Part shown: positions 34,053 to 45,500 of the stretch, in pieces | Layout of the letters: the number at the start of each line of letters is the position of its first letter | Position numbering within the stretch: position 1 is the first letter of the stretch | Program-made: the position numbers and the translations under genes | Notes under the pieces: generated by a model | Told to the model about the DNA's origin: nothing | The model's database searches: none | The model's input: the letters and a program-made list of their open reading frames with translations, nothing else | Assembly (NCBI RefSeq): GCF_003473485.1 | Contig: NC_053045.1 | Coordinates: 38,972,494-39,036,493 of the forward strand | Direction: 5' to 3' | Source: Medicago truncatula | Lineage: Eukaryota; Streptophyta; Magnoliopsida; Fabales; Fabaceae | Length of the DNA stretch: 64,000 nucleotides

Positions 34053-35668
34053 TTTTATTTTAAATTAGCAAATATTATTAAACGTCGTCCCCGCAAGATG
34101 CGATGTATGGACGAAACAAGATACAAATGATGTCGCATATAGACGGTACACCATAACCACCATACAAGCACCTGAAGATAACTCATCAAAACACATCACC
34201 ACCTAAGACGAACACCTCAACAGAAGCAAACACTGTAAACACAACATCCACCATCATCCATCGTCACTACTCACCCCCAAGGAACACCCCTCAAAATAAA
34301 ACAGCCAGACTTCAACACCCAAGCTTAGCCACAATCGAAAAGCTCCTAACCGAATGAACATGCAGCTTCCACAACCTCTCGACCTCCGATCCACTGAAAG
34401 AGCACAAAAACAAAAGCCCAAAAACCAACTCAAACCAAAGACCTAACTTCCGATCTCGAATCAAAAGTGATCGGCCCACCAGACTTTAGAACCAAATCAG
34501 TAGGGCACCCCTCGCCCCCGGTACATCAAAGAACACCATATCAAGTCAAACAGGATTGCAGCTAGTCACCGACTCCCGGTCTCGAAGCAAAAGTAACCGG
34601 CCCACCGGAAACCAACACATAATAAGCAAGACAGACGACATGATAAGCGGTGGTGCAAACGACGAACACATCAAAAGGAAGAGACTCATCACAACGGGAA
34701 CGCACCCTCCAAAACTCCCTAAACACCTTAAACAACCCAAAAAGACCAACAAGAGCTAGTGACGACGAACGTGGACCCGTGTACCAGAGGCTGCCTCCAA
34801 AGGAAAACACCCAAACAAACACCCTCCTCTACACCACACATTAACACCCCCCATTACCACCACCCTGCTTCACCACCACCACGCATCCCCACCACTACCA
34901 TTGCCTCACCACCGCGCATCACCACCACCAAATACCGCCAAACCACCTCATCACAAAAACAGGTAGCAACACCAACACAAATCTAAAGGAAGATGTAACC
35001 CAACAACAAAACACGGGCAGCGACGCCGGTCTGAAGCGGACACACAACCCAAATCGTAAAAAGGCGGCCACCGATAACAAGGAGAAGTCGTCTGATATCA
35101 CTGTTAAGTGCAAAGTGGTTCCAACACTGATACCAACCACCACCACTATCAGAACAAAAGTCTAACAAGGATGCAACCATGACAATGACATACGAGACTC
35201 ACTTGGGAAAAAAAAGAGAAGTTAAAACACACAAAAAAACCAATACCCACATAATTAACAACACCAACACAAGATAGAAAAAAAAATCACCAAATAAACA
35301 GCAAAGCCTCCAATATCATGTATGGCATAAATCGCAGATCTAGCATCCCAAAACCAGTTGCCGTGAAAAGCCATAAAACACAGATCTAGACACCTACAAC
35401 TGCGACAAAACGCAGATCCAACACCCACAGTGATACGGCAGCACCACCTTCCTGAACAGCCCTAAATCGCAGCAAAACATCTACGACGGATCGAAACAAT
35501 GATCTGTAATGGTGTCAATTCGAAGGGGAAAGAGGCTCACCGGTGGTGCGGATAGTGAATCTCGTCGCACCACCACTCATGTAGTCTACATCGAAAAGAG
35601 GAACTTTGGATTTGAGAAAGGAGGAGGCGGGTTACTTCTAGAGAGAGGTCAAAGAATTTTCTAGAGAG
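34053..35668 (-). mobile_element. GC-rich retroposon-like insertion
   Basis: It is about 1.6 kb of distinctly GC-richer, C/A-rich (plus strand) DNA inside AT-rich flanks. It is bounded by the perfect 11-bp direct repeat TTGATCAAACT (34042-34052 and 35669-35679). Read on the minus strand it starts CTCTCTAGAAAATTCTTTGA and ends in an A-rich stretch, as expected for a target-primed (LINE- or retroposon-like) insertion. An internal motif (AAGTGATCGGCCCACCAG near 34466 and AAGTAACCGGCCCACCGG near 34590) is repeated about 125 bp apart. No reverse transcriptase is visible, so it is non-autonomous or 5'/ORF1-like sequence. Open frames within are composition artefacts. Confidence 0.5.
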
Positions 35669-35679
35669 TTGATCAAACT

Positions 35680-36201
35680 ATATAATACTTCATCTCTAAT
35701 TACAAAATTATTTAAGAATTTTTTTTGTCTCTATATATAAAACACTTTACAATTTTTTAGATGCATTTATTACTTTTTAAAATTATGAAAAATCAATATT
35801 AAATTAAATACGTTAATACATCAATGATAATTTAATAATAGTTACACGTAATTTTTTACTTCAACTATATTTATTTGTACCCATGATTTTTGTATAAAAA
35901 GGGACAGAGAGAGAAACTATAAGTTAAATGACCAAAATTAACCAAAAAAAAACTTAATGACAAATTAAAATAAATAAATAATTTAGTAGAAAACAAAATT
36001 ATTACGAAAAAAGTTGCAACTCATTTTTTTCCCAATACGAAAACGGACTGTGGTCTGACCGGAGAGAAAAGACGGAGGATCCGCTTCTCTCCGATTCAAT
36101 CGTATTTCTTCGGAATCTCAATCCCTTTCCACTCTACTCTTAATTCAAAAGCATTACTCGATTCAACTCTCACTCGCATCTCTGCGTTTGCGTTCAAAGG
36201 A
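35680..36201. other. Promoter side of the Sec1-like gene
   Basis: AT-rich sequence, then a likely 5' UTR rich in CT motifs before the ATG at 36202. Confidence 0.4.
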
Positions 36202-39200
36202 ATGGCTTCCGTCAATCTTATCAAATCTTGCATCGACTCCATTACACAGGTATCCAATTCCTACAAACCCTTATAACTCAATAATCTTCTATTTTGTTTT
36301 AGGGAAGAATATTAACCTATATTGCATTACTGTTATCAATTATGATCCTTTGTATTTGATTAATTATTCTATGAATTTTACTCATCCGTCGTTCTGTTCA
36401 GATATCAGAAGACATTGAAGGTGCAATTGTTTATTTAGATGCCGGAGTTACAGAGAGTTTTCAATTTATTGAAGCATTTCCAGTTCTTCTTGAACTCGGC
36501 GCACGAGCTGTTTGCAGTTTGGAAAACATGACTGCACTTGATGTGGTGAGTAGTAGTTTAAATGAGTAAGTTACAATGTGTTTTCATTCTTTGCGCCAAT
36601 AGAGCAAATATGTGTTTTTTGCTGTTTAAAATAATAATGCAACTGATATTGAAGGTCATATTCTCTTTTAAGTTGAATGCAACTATTATTTTTAAGAGTT
36701 TTATTAGTATGTTTTATGGGTGTACAATTATATTTTACACATGCATCCAATGTTGTGTTGCTACATCGATTAATGAATATGACAACTCGTGTGTTTTCAT
36801 ATTCATTAATTGACGCGACAACACATCATTGGATGCATGTGTAAAATAATTATATTCTGACAGTGTATACTAATTAAATACATGATACATCCATTTGAAC
36901 AAGAAACCGTGGAAAGTTTTAGCGCTTGCAAATCATTATTAGACACATAAAGTTATTTTATAATCAATGTTGTATGTAATCATACATGTAGTTGCCATCA
37001 TTTGCTTGTGTGTATATATTCTTTACATTTTACGGCTCATATTTCTGTGTTTCCAAAGGTGTATGTTTTGTTCCATATTAGACTATGGCTACTTTTAAGT
37101 TAGTCACACTATATCTACTCTTTATTAATTGTTCCTCGTTCAGGTGGGTGATTGGAACTCAAGTTCTGATCCTGCGAGAAAACTTGTGGTTATCACGTCA
37201 CGTCTACTAAGTGATGCACATCGGTATATTTTGCGTTGCCTGACGACACATCAAGTTGTTCGTCATTGCATTATATTCACATCTATCTCCGAGGTGCTTA
37301 TTTATCACTCCTGATAGTTTCTCTCTTCTTTTTTATCTCTTTTTTTGGCTATATATTTTTGGGTATTATTGTTTCATGTTATATTTATATTTGATGCTGG
37401 TTTACCTGTATTTTTTTTAATTGCGACTTTACCTTTTGATTTTAATGTGTCATGGTATTTTCTTAAATTTATGATATAATAGTTTGTCAGCTATCTATCT
37501 ACGAACCTTACTTCATATTTTTTTTTGGAATAATTTGATATGGATGAAATCTATGTTTTTCTTCTTTTTTTCTTTCTAAGAACGAGGTTACTTTTATAAT
37601 CAATTTAGTATTGGAGTATGATATCCCAATGCAACTCTAGTATCAAACCTTTAACATAAAATCAGAGATAATTTTAGAGTGTAGGACTATTAACTTGGCA
37701 TATACGATAGGGACTTCTTTGTCTGTCTGTTGCAATGGTAAAATCAGCTGCTAGTCTCTGAGGAATGAATTATCTTGCACTATTGTCCATGGTTTGTTCA
37801 TTATCATTCAGATCTTAGTAATATGCGACTGGTTGGCAAGTTGCACTGCCAGTAATGAACTAATAGTATTAACTAGAAGTAAAGTTGATTTCTATAGTTA
37901 TTTTAAAAAAATGGTTTTATGGTAGTGGTCGAATTGGCTAGCTGATGTGGAATAGTTTGGGCTGTCTCTAGTACTTTGTACATAAATGTCTTAGGAACAA
38001 GTTAACACAGGTCATATCATCAGTTGAGGTAGCTTATTTAATCAACAATATTAGTTTCTGTTCTCCTAAAATTATATTGGTCATAAGCAATGATCAACAC
38101 AAGGATAAAAAGTTTGTCAAAGAAAATTATAAGGGTAAAAATATTTATCTGTAAATATTTGTAGTATTAATTTACATTTATTTTTTCCAACACTTTTTTC
38201 CTATCAGCTTTCCTTCGTATTTATCTTTTTTTAATTGGATTTTCTAATTCTAGTTAAAATGCAGATGGCTCACTCAGTGTTTCCTGATTCACCTCTGGGA
38301 CCAGGGGCATATAGTGACTATGGGTCGTTACTAGTACAAGATTATGAAGAACTAAATAAATCTGGGAAAAAACCTAGGCAGATTGGTAGCATGTTACAGG
38401 AAAAACTTAACTTTGTAGATGGAGGTCGCTTTCAGTTTCCTTCCAGTGGAGAGGATGTTCCCCATCTTGAAGCTAGTTCAAGCGGAAGAGATTTTTATGA
38501 TCACAATCCATTAGACCTTATTGCAGATACAGTGCAGGAATTGGTTATTTCTGTTCACCATTTTCCCATGATTTTATGTCCCATTTCACCAAAAGCATTT
38601 GTTCTTCCTTCAGAAGGATTGGTGGCTGAATCGTACTTATCAGCAAAACATGAAGATTCCATTACTCCTGGTTTGCCTCCCTTCAGTACTGGCTTGATCT
38701 CTGATACTGATGATGTGCCTCCTGGGGCAACTCTTACAGCCCACTTCCTCTACCATTTGGCAGCCAAGGTAACAAATGACATGCATTATTTTGCTGAAAT
38801 GTGTGCAACAACTTCTGGTGACTTGACTTCACGAATTTTTTATTCTTCATAATAATTTCTAAGAATTTTTGTATTATTTACTGCATACAAAAGACCTGTT
38901 TTAACTCTGTACATCGTAAAAGAACTGTCATAGAACTAGTATTTGCCAGCATCACAAGCTTACTGGGGTACACTTAAGCCTTTTTTTGGAAAAAAAAAAT
39001 AATAATACTTGAATAAAACTTATTTATTAAGATTGTTGCCGATTGAAATAGTCCTTGATCTACATTTCCTATTCGAAGTATTTAATAGAACATGACGGTG
39101 TCATTGAATCCATGTAGCTAACCTCACTTAATGGGGAAAAGGATTTTGTTGCTGTATATAAAATATTGCTATTTTTCCATCAGTTAGAGTACCTTTTTGT

Positions 39201-41306
39201 TTGTTGTTTGTTTCTCCTCTAATTACTAATTTGATACCTCGACCATTTCTTCTTTTGTTTATGGTGTAGATGGACTTGAAAATGGAAATTTTCTCCCTCG
39301 GTGATATGTCAAAAACTGTTGGCAAAATTTTGACAGACATGTCAAGTCTTTATGACATTGGTCGCCGTAAACGGTCCGTGGGGCTTTTACTCATTGATCG
39401 CACACTCGATCTTCTCACTCCTTGTTGCCACGGGGACTCACTTATTGACCGTATATTTTCTGCTTTGCCCCGTAGAGAAAGAACAACTTCCCATATTCTA
39501 GGCAAAGGTTCAGGAAGCCAACTCAAACTTGGTTCTTCTTGCCTTCAACGTGCTTCTTTAGATGTTCAGATACCACTTGCGAAGATCCTTAATGAAGAAG
39601 ATTGGAAACTAGACAATTTTCGGCTTTTAGAAAGTGTTGAAGCTTTTTTATGCGGCTGGAACTCTGGTGACTCTGATTCTCAGGTTGCAGACTTGATTAA
39701 TCTTAGTCAGAAAATTTATGACAAGCCAAGTCACTCTGGTGTAGATATACTCACCGGATCTTTTGTCTCCTCTGATAATTTTCGCGGTGTGCCATTCTTG
39801 GAAGCTATACTAGATGAAGAAACAAAACGTGGGGCCGTACTGGTAAAGAAATGGCTACAAGAAGCTATGCGCAGGGAAATTGTTACCGTGAATGTGAAAT
39901 CTCGTTCTTCTGTTGTTACAACTCCTGAGTTGCAAGCTATGATCAAAGCATTGTCCAAGAGCCAATCATCTTTGCTAAGGAACAAAGGAATTATCCTATT
40001 AGCGTCAGCCACATTATCAGCCCTTGAGGAATCAAATTGCACCAAATGGGATGCATTTAGCAGTGCAGTGAAAACTCTGAGTGTAAGCTCTGGAGAAACC
40101 AGTCAAAGTCTTGCCGCTCAAATTGGCGATCTCATAAATCAGAGTGCTCTGTTGGGATCACACATAAATAAAGGGAAAAAGGATATCTCGAAGGGTTTGA
40201 TTTCTTTGCAAGATGCTTTGCTGTTAATGATCATCGGATATATTTTGGCAGGTCAGAATTTTCCAACAGCTGGTTCTGATGGGCCATTTTCTTGGCAAGA
40301 GGAACGTCTGTTAAAAGAAGCCGTTGTTGATGCTCTTCTTGAAAACTCATCTGTAGTAAATCTAAAGTTTCTAGATGGACTAAAGAAAGAGCTTGAAGCT
40401 AATATAAGCAAGTCAAAATCAGAGGAAGCTACCAAAGAGCCGGAGATTGATGATTTTGACGATGATCAGTGGGGCAAATGGGGTGATGAAGATGGTGAGG
40501 ATGATAATAAAAATGAACAAGTATATGGTGACATGCAACTAAAGTTGGAGTTGCGTGATAGGGTGGATAACTTTTTCAAATTTCTTCATAAGTTGTCTAA
40601 TTTGAAAAGAAAGAATCTACCATTGAGGGATGGTTCATTGACCGTGGAAGGCAGTTTTGATGAAGATGCCTATGCCGGAAAGGGATTGGTTTATAAGGTA
40701 TTAGCAAGGGTGCTGGGCAAGTACGATGTGCCTGGGTTAGAATATCATTCTTCCACTGTGGGGCGCATTATTAATCGTGGATTTGGAAGACTTCTTGGCC
40801 ATAGTCAGGTGATTGTGGTTCCTTAACCTATGCAGGACTTTTGATTTAGTCATCCATTTTTTCAAATATGCTAATCACTTTTTTTTTCCCTCTTCCTTTT
40901 CCATCCTTACTGTCTATACAAATGTTGCAGGCTAAACCAAGTCTTGCTGATCAAAATGTCATTTTGGTGTTTGTCATCGGGGGCATTAATGGACTAGAGG
41001 TGAAATTCTCGAATGCCTTGGTCTCTTGGTATCTTCCAACTTGGCTAATATTTTCTAAAAGATGACATTGATTGTGTGTTTTCTCTATATATTCAAATTT
41101 GTTTAGAATAAAACTTGATCCTTTATTCGCATAAAGCGGTAACATAAGACGATTTTGTATTACCTTTCTTTACCTAGGTCCGTCAAGCAAGGCAGGCATT
41201 GGTTGACAGCGGAAGACCTGATATAGAGTTGCTTGTTGGCGGAACAACTCTTCTTACTCCTGATGACATGCTCGATTTACTACTAGGGGACTCAAGTTAC
41301 TTTTAA
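36202..41306 (+). CDS. MIP3: Sec1/Munc18-family domain protein, SCFD2/MIP3-like
   Basis: Seven exons: 36202-36249, 36402-36545, 37144-37293, 38265-38768, 39270-40808, 40931-40999, 41178-41306, giving 860 residues. All junctions keep frame at phase 0. It begins MASVNLIKSCIDSITQ. The middle carries the Sec1-type signature LLIDRTLDLLTPCCHGDSLI. An acidic segment (DDFDDDQWGKWGDEDGEDD) lies before the C-terminal lobe, which ends VFVIGGINGLE and ELLVGGTTLLTPDDMLDLLL. Plant MIP3 (Sec1 family domain-containing, SCFD2-like) works with the MAG2-MIP1-MIP2 (Dsl1/NRZ-type) tether in Golgi-to-ER retrograde traffic. The gene name is from family resemblance and length. A hairpin MITE sits in intron 2. No break is seen. 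Confidence 0.88.
36719..36866. mobile_element. Hairpin MITE in intron 2 of the Sec1-like gene
   Basis: Two arms of about 60 bp (36725-36786 and 36793-36855; core ACACATGCATCCAATG, AATGAATATGA) are inverse copies with few mismatches and only a short loop. Transcribed in the intron, it would fold into a long hairpin. Confidence 0.65.
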
Positions 41307-42545
41307 TTCTTTCATCAACAAGTAAATTAGGAGTTAGAAATTAAAATGAATTTGGCTTTCTTTAATTCTGTGAGTTGTAATTTTTAACTTTTATAGGCAG
41401 TTTACATTTTTAATTTTTTTGGTACACTTTTATTTTCTTTCGTTACAAATGTAAAAATGAGAGATATAAGAAGAAAAAAAAAAATTCATTTACAGTCAAA
41501 ATTGGTTTCCCAAATTATAAATCATGGGCATTGGATATTGTACAAGGGTGATATTCGTGTCAGATAGAGTTTCAAAACCAGTACTAACGAGTTATGGTCA
41601 TCTCATCTCTATTAAGGATTCTCACCATTTATTCCATTTGAAAAGATAATACAAAGAAGATTGAATAAAATATACAATAATAGTAATTAATGATGATGGA
41701 AGTCATTTAAAATGATTTGTGTACCCAAATTTTTTTTTGGTTACAAGATTTGTGTACCCAATTAAAAAATCATACTAATTCCGAATCAAAACAAATACAC
41801 TCTCTTCTACAATTGATAATTGTTCTAAGTGGTAAAGAATTTGAACTTCTTAAATAAATTAGCAGAGCCCTTTAAATATTAGCAGAGAGAATGTATTATT
41901 TTCACTCTCTTGATAATTGAGGATCGTTTTGGAACCTTCATCACATATTGGGGTTTAATGCAATTTTTTCTTTAATTATTTTGCTTTTAAATAACCATTT
42001 TGAACCCTTTTCTTATTTATTGGAGTTTTTCTTTGGTCAAAAATATCTTTAAACAATTGTATTCATATAGTTAATGGAGCTCCCATCAAAGGACAAAACA
42101 TTTGAAAGAACCGAGTTCAATTTACTTCAAAATAGATTAAACAATTGTGAAGAAATGCTCAATCACACTAAATTTACTTTAAAATCAGACATCGAATTAC
42201 CAGAAGCCCACGTATAAAGATACACAATTCAATTTTTAAAGTATATGAACTTCTAAAAAAATATTCTTGATCCTTAAGTATATGAAATATATCAATTTAG
42301 TCATAACAAATTATATTGATGAATTTTTATATATTTTAAAAACTATTTTTTTTTTTTACAAGAAAAACTACTAAATGATTATCTCTCTCTCACATATTTG
42401 AATGTGCTTCTTAGTCCGGTTCTTAAAAAAACCCGAACCAACCAAGTGCTTTCTCTTCTCCATCACCTTGACCCGGTTGTCCAAACCCCCAAAAACCCTC
42501 TCTCTCTCTCTCTCTCTCTCTCACTACACACTCACTGTGACTGCA
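41307..42545. other. Intergenic between the Sec1-like and ribosomal L1 genes
   Basis: It holds the 3' UTR of the Sec1-like gene and AT-rich spacer. A short direct repeat GATTTGTGTACCCAA appears twice near 41718-41761. The 5' UTR of the next gene carries a (CT)n run at about 42500-42522. No additional gene is seen. Confidence 0.5.
42500..42522. repeat. (CT)n microsatellite in the 5' UTR of ribosomal L1
   Basis: About 11 CT units lie 24-46 bp upstream of the ATG. Such CT runs are common in plant 5' UTRs and core promoters of housekeeping genes. Confidence 0.8.
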
Positions 42546-45500
42546 ATGGCGTCGCTGAAGCTTCTTCTCTCTCAAGCTCGCCGCCACTGTTTCACCAACC
42601 ACCCTTCCCATTTCCACTCTCCCCTTTCTCATCCCTTCAGATCCTTCTCTTCTTCCTCCGAATCAAACCCTCTCTTCCAACAACCCATTCCAATCCAACC
42701 CGTCTCCTACCCCGTCAAACCTCAAGACCCGCCTCCACCTGAACCCGAATCCCAACCTTCCTCCGACACTCAACCTCCTCCACCGCCTCCTCAAGCTTCT
42801 AACACCCCCATCCCCGAACAACCACGCGCCTGGACGCGCGAGGATATTCGCTATGTAAAAGACGCGCCGTCAATAACTCCGGTTTCTTATCCTGTGAGAG
42901 TGGCGCCACTTCCCGACGATAAGGCACCAGTGGATGTCGATGCAATGGAGACTGAGAGGAGGAAAATTGAGGCGGAGGATCAGCTGAGGAAGAAAATGAT
43001 GAAATCTGTGGAAGATGAAAAAATGAAGGTTCCTTTTCCTTTGTTCATTAAGCCTAAGCAAAAGGAGAAACCTCCTCTTTTTGATTTGTCTGAAGCCATT
43101 CGCCAAGTTAAGGTACGGAAAGAGATTATTACCCTTCATTCTATCATTCATTTTGTAATAATTCATTCGTGATTGGCCTGTGTTACTTAATTTTTAACCC
43201 ATTTAAGTAGAATTAAGCTGTTGGTTTAAATTTAACATTAGGTTTTGCAAATGGGAAATTGTTTGTGAAACTTTCAATAAGTAGTTATTGGATAAATAAC
43301 TTAATTAAGTGCTTTTAGTATAAATGCTTATCATGTAAGTACCTATGCATAAGTTGTTTCTATAACAATAGAAAAAATAAAGTCATATTGTTTTGATAGG
43401 TTACTATAAGCTGTTTTCATAATCTCTCCCAAATTGGCTCACAAGTGCTTATGCCGGTAGACAAGCTCAAATGAGCTTATTCTAACAAACCCAGTGCTGT
43501 ATTTTTTAAATAGTCATGCAGCTTAATCTATTTACTCCTTCTACTAACTTCTTCATAAACATTTATAAATTTACAAGAGCCTATCTCAGTTCGAAAGTTC
43601 CTAAAAGTTAGAAGTTTATTCAAACTAAACCCTATGGTATTGCTATTGTAAAACAATTTGTACGTTGCTGTTATTTAGAAATTTTGGAAAAGCACCTGTG
43701 TGATAAATCGTGTTAATGTGGTTGAACCTTAGTTGTTCGTATATACTGTCGATAAGATACATCAAATGGCACTTTATATATTTTAGTGAGAAATTGAAGA
43801 TGAATCCCACAAATCTTCCTGGAAAGAAATATCAATTGCAATGAAGTTCTAGAAGGGCCACAACTTGTAGATGTGAATGTGTACATACATGTGAATGTTT
43901 ATGCATGTAATCATAGGTATACTATATATTATATATGTTATGTGCTAGTGTAATGGGTGTACTCTGAGACAGTTTCCCCCTGTTGCACTTTGAAGTTTGA
44001 ATTTCAAATATTCATTGTTTATAACAATTCTATTGGTTGTTTCCGTACTCTCTTGCACTCTTTACATTTTCTAATGACAAATGATGCCAAATTAATGCAG
44101 TAGTAGGAATTAGGATTAGGATAACTAAAAGCCATAAATTAAGTAACATGGCAAAGATATCTCTATTCTTGATTGGCTGAGAAAGAGAAATTTGTCTTTT
44201 CCAAATGTTTTCGTCATTTATATATTTTTCATTCACTTATGTCTAAGTTTTGGTGCCATTGGCTGGATTATGGATACTGCACATCTGTAACAATTACCTC
44301 CATCCTATTTTACCTGTAATGTTCCATTGCTTACTCTCAGTTAATATAATTACATATTGTTCAGGCCAATGCCAAGGCAAAGTTTGATGAAACTGTTGAA
44401 GCACATGTAAGATTGGGCATTGATTCAAAGCGAACAGAACTGGTATATTCAATATATTTCTTTTTCCTGTTCTGCATCTGTTTGTGTATATTTTGTGTGC
44501 TTCAGTGATTCTTTGAATGCCATGTATGCTTTAAATTTGACATGTTAACTGAAGTTCTGTAGGTTTGGCCTGTTCAACAAGTTACATACTATCATTGATA
44601 CTCTCAAAACTTGGGAGACATGCCCTTTTAATTAACATCTACTAGTTATTTGTTGTCAATGGATAAATAAATAGGCTCTCATCTATATAACTTTCATGTG
44701 CTAGAAATATCTACGAGTACTTCAAATTATCCCATCTCGAATCACCTACCCTGTATTTGCAAGTATACTTTGAATTGATAGTTAGAGAAAGGGGTCTTAT
44801 TTTTTGATATATTCAGCAAACATGGAACATCTCTATGTTATATTCAGAAACTTCTTGATATCATTACCCTTGCTCACGACATGTTTTTGATTAATATCTT
44901 TGAGTTATATAGCTTTTTCAAATGTTTTAAGTACTGCATACTGTGAGATCTATTATTATTTATGTCAAATGAATTATTTATTGAAGAAATTTCTTCCAAG
45001 ACTGCAAACTAGTTGGATCTAAAAAATTCTCATTATTTTTCAGTTTAAACTTTTTTGTGCTTATACATCTCATATCACTACTATATTCTGTTTTTGGATA
45101 AAAATTCTTATATGCTGTTTTCTCAATCCTTTATTTTAGAAGTTAATGGTTTCAACTCTGGCAGGCAGTTCGTGGTACTGTGATTCTGCCTCATGGTGCC
45201 CCTAAGGTAACTTATGTACATTAAGCAATTGATATTGATATAAAGATCGGTTTATCATCTAACTATCCATATCTTCCAGGCTGTTACTGTGGCTGTTTTT
45301 GCAGAAGGGGCAGAGGCAGAGGAAGCAAAAGCTGCCGGAGCTGATATAGTTGGTGGTAAAGAGCTTATTGAGGAGATTGCTAGTAATGAACTGATCTCTT
45401 TCTCCAAACAATTTTGTTGATCATGCTGATAGATTTTTCCCATACTAAATTTATGGAGAGAATGTGCAGATGCATATCGTCTCTTGTTGGTTCTGTGCTT

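Noticed and set aside
34546-35180. Set of 60-90 residue open frames on both strands
   Set aside because: Open frames on several strands are expected in GC-rich, low-stop sequence. None has a recognisable domain or splice context.
42398-42742. Second frame overlapping exon 1 of ribosomal L1
   Set aside because: It begins upstream in the (CT)n 5' UTR and reads Pro/Ser/Leu low-complexity sequence. The annotated frame joins cleanly to nine further exons.
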